The notes below the pieces were generated by a model. It worked only from the letters and a program-made list of their open reading frames with translations, did no database searches and was not told the DNA's origin. From contig JACDGO010000185.1 in NCBI GenBank assembly GCA_013821585.1, positions 1 through 5,132 of the forward strand: DNA of 5,132 nucleotides, read 5' to 3'. Position numbers and translations under genes: made by a program. Position 1 is the first letter of the stretch. Every line of letters begins with the position of its first letter. The stretch is from Sphingomonadaceae bacterium (GTDB taxonomy: Bacteria > Pseudomonadota > Alphaproteobacteria > Sphingomonadales > Sphingomonadaceae). Positions 1-4,400 of this stretch are shown here, in pieces.

Positions 1-468
1 GTCCTTGGCGGTCCAGACACGCCCTTCGGGCACCGGGCGCTGGAAGCGGAACCAGTCGGTCCCCGGCGTGCAGTCGCGTTTCCAGTATAGCCGGGGGTGA
101 TCGGCGAGGATCTGGATGCCGGCGCGGATGATGAACATCATGAAAATCATGTTCAGGAAATGCTGGAGCCGCAGCCACCAGGGAAAACCGGAATCGACCG
201 ACGGCGCGGACTGGGCAATGCCGGGATAATGCTTGATGAAGGCCTGGATGCTCGGCAACTCGCGCAGGCTCTGGGCCAGCGCGATCATGAGGATCAGCAA
301 CACAGCGCCGATAGGCAGCGCCCACAGCACGCTAACCCAGCGCCGGCCGATACGGATTTGCGGGACGATTCCCTGACGTGGCGGGAGCCAGTGGCTCAGG
401 ATAACCCGGTCGTCGGCATCGCTCAACGCCGCTCGCAGCGGTTCGGGCGACACGGGTCCCGAGATCAT
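1..468 (-). CDS. Membrane cytochrome b561-type protein, N-terminal part (probable molybdopterin oxidoreductase fusion), partial at left edge
   Basis: The first 156 residues are visible; the gene continues beyond position 1. After a soluble, Pro/Arg-rich N-terminus come a hydrophobic segment at about residues 47-67 and a second at about 104-122. The second is preceded by FPWWLRLQHFLN, and His103 there is a candidate haem ligand. This pattern (PWWLR-x-QHF-N, then an (I/R)AG segment, then a short loop with YWKRDCTPGTDWFR) matches the di-haem cytochrome b domain of integral membrane proteins that usually continue into a sulfite-oxidase/YedY-like molybdopterin domain. That second domain is inferred from the family and is not visible here. 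The ATG at 468 lies 2 nt after the stop of the DUF2945 gene, with AGGCGAC upstream as a ribosome site, so the two are almost certainly one operon. The likely role is electron transfer in the inner membrane to a cofactor-bearing domain; the substrate is unknown. Confidence 0.82.
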   Translation of the reverse strand, partial: MISGPVSPEPLRAALSDADDRVILSHWLPPRQGIVPQIRIGRRWVSVLWALPIGAVLLILMIALAQSLRELPSIQAFIKHYPGIAQSAPSVDSGFPWWLRLQHFLNMIFMMFIIRAGIQILADHPRLYWKRDCTPGTDWFRFQRPVPEGRVWTAKD

Positions 469-470
469 GG

Positions 471-686
471 TCAGTCGCCTATTTTCGTGAGCGACGAGCC
501 CTTGTGTGCGGCAATATGGTCGGTCTTGCCGCTCTTGATCTCATATTGCGGCGACTCGGGGCTCGCCCGATGCGTGTGGCCCTTGTAATCAAAGTCGCGG
601 GTATGGACTCGGATAATCGTGCCGCTGACGTGACCGGCTTCGGAGTTCCACCGCACCTTGTCGCCGACCTTGAACCGTCCAGCCAT
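471..686 (-). CDS. DUF2945 / hypervirulence-associated TUDOR domain protein
   Basis: This is a 71-residue protein beginning MAGRFKVGDKVRWNSEAGHV and continuing SGTIIRVHTRDFDYKG...PQYEIKSGKTDHIAAHKGSSL. The GDKVxW and GxI opening, a Y-x-I-x-S/D strand and a final H-K-x-x-x-L are the hallmarks of the DUF2945 (PF11160) family, small SH3/TUDOR-like barrels common in alphaproteobacteria. Its biochemical role is not established. A longer reading of the frame begins at 767. The ATG at 686 is preferred because AGGAG lies 5 nt upstream and because family members start directly at the barrel. The gene is the first of an operon with the cytochrome b-type gene (2-nt gap). An EcfG-like promoter lies about 107 nt upstream on the same strand, suggesting induction in the general stress response (inference). 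Confidence 0.88.
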   Translation of the reverse strand: MAGRFKVGDKVRWNSEAGHVSGTIIRVHTRDFDYKGHTHRASPESPQYEIKSGKTDHIAAHKGSSLTKIGD

Positions 687-792
687 TGCCGCTCCTATCG
701 TCCGCCGTTCCGACGGAAGTTTGCACCCTGCACTCGTCATTAGTGCGGATCGCCGCGCGGCCGTCACCGTGGAACGGGGTCACGAACGAAGA

Positions 793-817
793 AACCGCAG
801 TCAACACGGATCGTTCC
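793..817 (-). promoter_or_regulatory. EcfG-type general stress promoter for the DUF2945 operon
   Basis: Read on the minus strand, GGAAC (817-813) is followed by 17 nt and GTT (795-793), extended as GGTTTC. This matches the alphaproteobacterial EcfG/SigT consensus GGAAC-N16/17-(C)GTT, except that the base before GTT is G rather than C. It points at the DUF2945 gene starting at 686, giving an untranslated leader of roughly 100 nt. The -35 element sits inside the left arm of a 9-bp inverted repeat (808-837). The call is a motif match, not an observed start site. Confidence 0.6.
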
Positions 818-837
818 TCGGCTGCTGTGAACGATCC
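808..837. repeat. Perfect 9-bp inverted repeat in the divergent control region
   Basis: GGATCGTTC (808-816) and GAACGATCC (829-837) are exact reverse complements separated by 12 nt. The left arm covers most of the leftward EcfG-like -35 element. The right arm ends 5 nt before the AAGGAG ribosome site (843-848) of the rightward gene at 856. It could be a dyad operator for a regulator of both genes, or a hairpin in the leader of the rightward gene. The sequence does not decide between these. Confidence 0.5.
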
Positions 838-855
838 AGGGGAAGGAGACGAGGC

Positions 856-1176
856 ATGTCCATCGATCATGTTCAGCGGGCCAGGGCCGCCTGGCCGTTC
901 CTCGTCGACCGGGCGTCGAATGGCTTGCCCCCCTACACCTACAGAGAAATTTGCACGGAGATCGGACTGCATTGGAGGAGCGCCCAATATTTCCTTGGCG
1001 TCATTCAAAGAAATTGCCGCGCGAACGGACTGCCACCGCTGCAGTTTCTGGCCGTAAATGCAGCGACGCGGTTGCCCGGCAGGGGCTGTCATGGCTCACC
1101 CGAAACCCATCCGGCGCTGCAGAGCGCATTGCGGGCGATCTACGCGCACCAATGGCCAACCGCAGCGCCCTTCTAG
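856..1176 (+). CDS. Small conserved hypothetical protein (resembles a McrA-type N-terminal head domain)
   Basis: This 106-residue soluble protein begins MSIDHVQRARAAWPFLVDRA. It has no signal peptide or membrane segment. The frame extends upstream to 658, but the ATG at 856 has a strong AAGGAG (843-848) 7 nt before it and the upstream residues look like random Arg-rich shadow, so 856 is chosen. Segments YTYREICTEIGLHWRSAQYFLGVIQ (about residues 27-51) and GLPPLQFLAVNAATRLPGRG (58-77) form a compact domain: a helix-turn-helix-like front half followed by a conserved LPPL..LVVN..T..PG turn. From memory this resembles stand-alone alphaproteobacterial proteins and the N-terminal head domain of ScoMcrA-type HNH restriction enzymes. 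That link is tentative, and no HNH or other catalytic motif is present. It may bind DNA; the function is unknown. It is divergent from the DUF2945 operon. Confidence 0.72.
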   Translation: MSIDHVQRARAAWPFLVDRASNGLPPYTYREICTEIGLHWRSAQYFLGVIQRNCRANGLPPLQFLAVNAATRLPGRGCHGSPETHPALQSALRAIYAHQWPTAAPF

Positions 1177-1183
1177 CGCGGAG

Positions 1184-1208
1184 GGAACGATCATCACCCT
1201 GCGTGGTT
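1184..1208 (+). promoter_or_regulatory. EcfG-type general stress promoter upstream of the DUF2231 gene
   Basis: GGAAC (1184-1188), 17 nt, then GTT (1206-1208). Spacing and bases match the EcfG consensus, with G instead of C before GTT, the same deviation as in the leftward site at 793-817. Both sites also share GATC directly after GGAAC. It lies 100 nt before the ATG at 1309 and starts only 8 nt after the stop of the upstream gene. It probably drives the DUF2231, uracil-DNA glycosylase-family and DUF488 genes. This is a motif match only. Confidence 0.62.
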
Positions 1209-1308
1209 GATCGACTCTGGGCGATCTTTTCGCGCTGATCCTGCGATCGCGCATCCGCTTGAGCGAACGTCGCCATCGGTGCCGCGCTGGCGTCTGAAAG
1301 GAAATTTA

Positions 1309-1752
1309 ATGCGCAGTCCGGCAAGTATCGCGAACCATCCAATTCACCCGATGATTGTCGTTTTCCCGATCGCCTTGTGGATATTTTCACTGGTCTGCGA
1401 CTTGATCGCCCTGAATGTGTCCACCAGCGCTGTCTGGTTCACGGTGGCGTTTTACACCATGGCCGGCGGCTTGATCGGCGCTCTTGTCGCCGCCGTGCCG
1501 GGACTGATCGACTTGCTCTATTACCAGGGCGGTTTGCCCCCGGTTAAGAAGATCGCGCTCACCCACATGGCGATCAATCTCACCGCCGTTGCCCTCTATA
1601 CGGTCAACATCTGGTTGCGCGCGAGCGGGCAGGAAAACATGACACTTCCTGTCCTGCTGTCGGTCGTGGGCGTCTGCCTGATCGCCGTGTCGGGCTGGCT
1701 CGGAGGTCAGATGGTTCATGTTTACGGCGTGGGTGTCGAAGGACGCGAATAG
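1309..1752 (+). CDS. DUF2231 family four-helix inner membrane protein
   Basis: This 147-residue protein has four predicted membrane helices, at about residues 15-36, 42-68, 83-104 and 112-132. The N-terminal HPIHPMIVVFPIALW and the C-terminal GWLGGQMVHVYGVGV are the two signatures of the DUF2231 (COG4244) membrane family. Conserved histidines at 10, 13, 86 and 137 could bind a metal or haem, but this is speculation. The frame is open from 1207; the ATG at 1309 is chosen because AAAGGA (1297-1302) sits 6 nt before it and the family motif begins at residue 10. An EcfG-like promoter lies 100 nt upstream, suggesting stress induction. The next gene follows after 68 nt on the same strand and may be co-transcribed. 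The molecular function of the family is not known. Confidence 0.9.
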   Translation: MRSPASIANHPIHPMIVVFPIALWIFSLVCDLIALNVSTSAVWFTVAFYTMAGGLIGALVAAVPGLIDLLYYQGGLPPVKKIALTHMAINLTAVALYTVNIWLRASGQENMTLPVLLSVVGVCLIAVSGWLGGQMVHVYGVGVEGRE

Positions 1753-1820
1753 ACTCCGGCGACAGTGCGTTCGGCATCGCTTTCGCTTCTGAAATTTCGT
1801 GTCGGAAAGTTCTTGGTCGC

Positions 1821-2396
1821 GTGACGACACTCGATTCATTGCTTGCGGACGTTCGCGCCTGCCGGACCTGCGGCGACTTGTTGCCGCTGGGCCCGCGGCC
1901 GGTGCTCCAGGCATCGGTGACTGCTCGGATACTAATCGCGAGCCAGGCGCCGGGGACAAAAGTCCACGAGTCCGGCATCCCGTTCTCGGATTCTTCAGGC
2001 GACCGCTTGCGCGAATGGATGGGTCTGTCGAAGGACCAGTTTTACGATTCGAGTACCGTCGCCATCATCCCCATGGGATTTTGCTATCCCGGCCGCTTGC
2101 CGTCCAGCGGCGATGCGCCCCCGCGGCCCGAGTGCGCGCCACTCTGGCGCGCAAGATTGCTGGACCAGATGCCGGCGTTGCGTATGACCCTGCTGGTCGG
2201 CGCCCACGCCCAGGTCCATGTTCTCGGGCCGGGCAAGGTGTCCGAGCGCGTCAGGGGCTTCCGCCAATATCTCCCGAAATATTTCCCGCTGCCGCATCCC
2301 TCGTGGCGTTCGCGATCCTGGGCGGCCAACAACCCCTGGTTCGAAACGCAAGTCCTCCCCGCGTTGCACGCGGCCGTTCAGGAAGCCCTGGCGTGA
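1821..2396 (+). CDS. Uracil-DNA glycosylase family protein with probable Fe-S cluster
   Basis: This 191-residue protein of the uracil-DNA glycosylase superfamily (COG1573 type) is expected to remove uracil or another damaged base from DNA in the cytoplasm. Visible motifs are SQAPG at 41-45 (the usual water-activating motif is G(E/Q)APG, so the first Gly is Ser here), GIPFSDSSGDRLREWMG at 52-68, the strand IIPMGFCYPG at 82-91, TLLVGAHAQ at 123-131, and LPHPSWRS at 157-164, the DNA-intercalation motif B. Four cysteines (14, 17, 88, 105) have the CxxC plus two-Cys arrangement of the 4Fe-4S family 4 enzymes. The start is GTG at 1821 with only a weak, distant GGAAAG; no ATG is available, and the family's N-terminus (M..LD.LLA..RACR.C) fits this start. 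Length is normal. It precedes a DUF488 gene, a common pairing in alphaproteobacteria as I recall it. Exact substrate is not predictable. Confidence 0.88.
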   Translation: MTTLDSLLADVRACRTCGDLLPLGPRPVLQASVTARILIASQAPGTKVHESGIPFSDSSGDRLREWMGLSKDQFYDSSTVAIIPMGFCYPGRLPSSGDAPPRPECAPLWRARLLDQMPALRMTLLVGAHAQVHVLGPGKVSERVRGFRQYLPKYFPLPHPSWRSRSWAANNPWFETQVLPALHAAVQEALA

Positions 2397-2466
2397 TACC
2401 GGTCGAACATCGGGCCTTGTCTTGACGCTGGACAACCTCTCCTCTGCGCATGAACAAGCGTCCGAA

Positions 2467-2994
2467 GTGCTGCCCGTCTACACGATCGGTCATTCGACGC
2501 GGACTATCCCTGAGTTCGTCGAGCTGCTTCGAGTCGGCGTCGTCGAGATGGTGATCGATGTCCGCAGCATCCCGCGGTCGCGGACCAATCCCCAGTTCAA
2601 TCTCGATGCACTGCCGGTGGAGCTCGCTGAATACCAGATTGGCCACACGCGGATCCCCGAGCTGGGAGGGCGGCGGAAGAAATCGAAAACGGTCCCGCCC
2701 GAGATCAACGGCTTCTGGACCAACCAGAGTTTTCACAATTATGCCGATTATGCGCTCTCCAGCGAGTTTCGCCTCGGCCTTTCGCAATTGCGGGAGCTGA
2801 GCCTGGATCGGCGATGCGCGATCATGTGCTCGGAAGCGGTCTGGTGGCGCTGTCACCGGCGGATCGTCGCCGATTACCTCCTAGATAGCGACAGGAGTGT
2901 CATTCATCTGATGGCGCCTGCTCGCGCGGACCCGGCGATGCTGACCAAAGCGGCGACGCCGGCGCGAGATGGACTTACCTATCCCGCCGCATGA
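2467..2994 (+). CDS. DUF488 domain-containing protein
   Basis: With a GTG start this is a 175-residue protein of the DUF488 family. Conserved blocks are VYTIGHSTR at 4-12, DVRSIPRSRTNPQF at 31-44, LGGRR at 66-70, NGFWTNQSFHNYADYA at 81-96 and MCSEAVWWRCHRR at 120-132. The C-x-E...CHR block (Cys121, Cys129, His130) is the family's invariant core, sometimes suggested to bind metal or act catalytically, but no activity is established. Start choice is uncertain: no Shine-Dalgarno precedes any candidate. GTG at 2467 puts VYTIGHSTR near the N-terminus as in relatives; TTG at 2422 would add 15 residues and leave a 25-nt gap after the glycosylase gene. It is probably co-transcribed with that gene. 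Its last 16 nt overlap the 3' end of the opposing DUF1971 gene. Confidence 0.85.
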   Translation: MLPVYTIGHSTRTIPEFVELLRVGVVEMVIDVRSIPRSRTNPQFNLDALPVELAEYQIGHTRIPELGGRRKKSKTVPPEINGFWTNQSFHNYADYALSSEFRLGLSQLRELSLDRRCAIMCSEAVWWRCHRRIVADYLLDSDRSVIHLMAPARADPAMLTKAATPARDGLTYPAA

Positions 2995-3389
2995 GGTGGC
3001 TGATCGTAGAATTCGATCTGCATCCGCATCGGCCCAAGCGGCTCGACGAAATGCGGAACGTCGGGCAGCACGAGACCGGGATGGTCTGGGTCAAGAATTA
3101 CCTCCGATGCTTGATCGAGCGTTCGATACCGTAATCGACCCTCGAGCACGCGGATGACCCCCCACACGCCGGCTTTGGTGCGATGCTCGCGGCGAAGTCC
3201 CGCCGGCAGAGTATTCTCGTCGAACACGGGGGTGCTCTTATACGGCGCCGGATGTGCGGTTGGTGCTGTCGCTGACGTTCCGCCTTCCTGGGGACCATCA
3301 GGCCCTGCGCCACCTTCGTTATCCCATCGCGAGAGCGCCTTTTCACGCAATTGGGAAGGACTTGATCGATTCGGCGATTCATCAGGCAT
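2979..3389 (-). CDS. DUF1971 domain-containing cupin-like protein (TehB/YeaR type)
   Basis: This 136-residue protein has two parts. Residues 1-50 are low-complexity and Pro/Gly/Ala-rich, with the block LREKALSRWDNEGGAGPDGP at 14-33 that recurs as a short motif in alphaproteobacterial small proteins. Residues 54-133 form a DUF1971 cupin: TPVFDENTLPAGLRREHRTKAGVWG, VIRVLEGRLRYR, then DPDHPGLVLPDVPHFVEPLGPMRMQIEFYD. His69, Glu83 and His113 are plausible metal ligands. DUF1971 is the domain found in YeaR and fused to some tellurite-resistance TehB methyltransferases; its own activity is not proven. GGAAAG lies 7 nt before the ATG at 3389, and TATATT in the leader at about 3403-3408 could be a -10 element. 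The TAG stop lies within the DUF488 gene, a tail-to-tail overlap of 16 nt. The rightward open frame at 3154-3420 is its antisense shadow. Confidence 0.88.
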   Translation of the reverse strand: MPDESPNRSSPSQLREKALSRWDNEGGAGPDGPQEGGTSATAPTAHPAPYKSTPVFDENTLPAGLRREHRTKAGVWGVIRVLEGRLRYRTLDQASEVILDPDHPGLVLPDVPHFVEPLGPMRMQIEFYDQPPHAAG

Positions 3390-3528
3390 GAGAAGACTTT
3401 CCGAATATACGAGCGACTGAAATCGTCCGCCGCCTCACCGCTGCGGTTCTACCGACGATGTGTCGCAGACTTCAGCGACGTCTTTCTGCCCAGAATGACG
3501 TTCCTTAAGCGGGGAAGTCACGGCGGAA
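3390..3528. other. Intergenic stretch at the methylase truncation point
   Basis: No gene is supported here. All three rightward frames are broken by stops or lack any recognisable motif: one frame ends with TGA at 3418-3420, another with TAA near 3506, and the frame of the remnant with TGA at 3496-3498. The stretch holds the leader of the leftward DUF1971 gene, with a possible TATATT element at 3403-3408. Its right end (from about 3508) still reads as methylase-like residues in frame. The deletion junction should lie between about 3410 and 3508. Confidence 0.45.
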
Positions 3529-4260
3529 ATGAAGGCTGACCCTGCGTTCGAGCCGTCGCCTCAATTCTGGATATTGGCGGGAAAAGCGCCACTAACCAAA
3601 GACACGGGTTACGTAATAGCCTTTCGGGATATTGCGAGGGCGACCGACGTGCGGACCTTCATCGCGGCGCTTGCCCCAGCCTACGGCTTTGGGAACAAGG
3701 CACCGCTGATTATCGGCAAGGATAACACGCTGGCCGCGTCGGACGCGGCACTATTGACGGCAAATCTAGACTCTTTTGTATTCGATTTCGTGACCCGTTC
3801 CAAATTGCAAAGCACAAGCGTCAATTGGTTCATTGTCGAACAACTCCCTATCATTCCCCCAGCCGCCTACATCCGCACGTTTGGCCCCAAGAGCGCGGCC
3901 GAACTCGTCAAGGCGGCGGTACTGGAGTTGACCTATACCGCGCACGACATGGCCACCTTTGCCCGTGACATGGGCTATGTGGACGGAGCGGGTGACGTGC
4001 TGCCGCCGTTCATCTGGAATGAGGATCGTCGCCTGCATTTGCGCGCCAAGCTCGATGCCCTCTATTTCATGCTTTACGGTGTTTATGATCCAGCCGATCC
4101 AGCCCAAAGCCGTGACGACATCCGTTACATCTATTCGACGTTCCCGATAGTGGAGCGGCAGGAAGTCGCCTCACACGGCACCTACCGCAGCCGTGACCTT
4201 TGCCTTGCCTACATCAACACCCTAATTGCAGGACAGCCCGACGCAATTGTGGCGGGTTAG
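3529..4260 (+). pseudogene. C-terminal remnant of a large Eco57I-type / DISARM-like adenine DNA methyltransferase
   Basis: The frame encodes 243 residues that resemble only the last part (target-recognition region and tail) of 1000-plus-residue Eco57I-type DNA methylases. Diagnostic blocks are FRDIARATDVRTFIAAL (32-48), GFGNKAPL (53-60), LTANLDSFVFDFV (76-88), NWFIVEQLPIIPPAAY (99-114), LELTYTAHDMATFARDMGY (132-150), LRAKLDALYFMLYG (171-184) and IRYIYSTFPIVERQ (198-211). The SAM-binding and NPPY catalytic motifs are absent, so it cannot methylate DNA alone. Family-like residues (GEVTAE) precede the ATG in frame back to a TGA at 3496, indicating that the reading once began further upstream and that 5' sequence was lost. 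The body is otherwise intact with no internal stops, so a short protein could still be made, but no clear ribosome site is seen (GGGGAAG is 11 nt away). The lost portion is not found elsewhere in the window. Alternatively it may be an unusual stand-alone specificity domain. Confidence 0.72.
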
Positions 4261-4286
4261 GTATATGGGCAAGAAAATCGAGACAG

Positions 4287-4310
4287 TTTTGGGGGCCCTT
4301 TTGGGGGCCC
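4287..4310. repeat. 12-bp tandem direct repeat (TTTTGGGGGCCC x2)
   Basis: Two exact head-to-tail copies occupy 4287-4298 and 4299-4310, followed by TT. They begin 26 nt after the methylase remnant. Each copy contains GGGCCC, so two copies can also fold into a 6-bp hairpin. Similar T-run plus G-run repeats are, from memory, found next to integrase attachment sites of proteobacterial islands; this is a suggestion only, as no integrase is present. The rest of 4261-4400 holds no gene; 4311-4370 is AT-rich (22 of 60 bases G or C), in contrast to 41 of 60 in the gene start that follows. Confidence 0.6.
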
Positions 4311-4400
4311 TTCGAGAAACAATAAGAACAAAGCCTTGGTAAATCATATCAGTTTGGTAGCTTCGTGAGTCTCTCCCGGGCGCCAGAGGGGGGAGGGCGC

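Noticed and set aside
97..588. Rightward open frame of 163 codons
   Set aside because: It is antisense to the cytochrome b-type and DUF2945 genes, its product is a low-complexity His/Asp/Arg-rich chain, and both leftward genes have family motifs and ribosome sites.
771..795. Rightward GGAAC at 771-775 as promoter of the gene at 856
   Set aside because: The bases at 16-17 nt spacing are AAAC/AAC, not GTT.
589..1092. Leftward open frame of 167 codons across the divergent region
   Set aside because: It overlaps the well-started genes on either side and its product is Arg/Ser-rich with no motif; it is a high-GC shadow.
3154..3420. Rightward open frame of 88 codons opposite the DUF1971 gene
   Set aside because: The leftward frame carries clear cupin motifs; this one is the complementary shadow.
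3480..3504. Third possible EcfG promoter (GGAAC at 3504-3500 on the minus strand)
   Set aside because: At 17 nt spacing the -10 reads GAC, and CGTC appears only at 19 nt; neither fits the consensus.
4291..4312. GGGCCC hairpin as an intrinsic terminator
   Set aside because: The stem is explained by the tandem repeat and only TT follows, not a T-run.
4361..4384. tRNA 3'-end-like stretch (TTCGTGAGTC...GGGCGCCA) as an attachment core
   Set aside because: The loop is 2 nt too long and no discriminator or matching 5' half can be placed, so it does not fold as a tRNA end.
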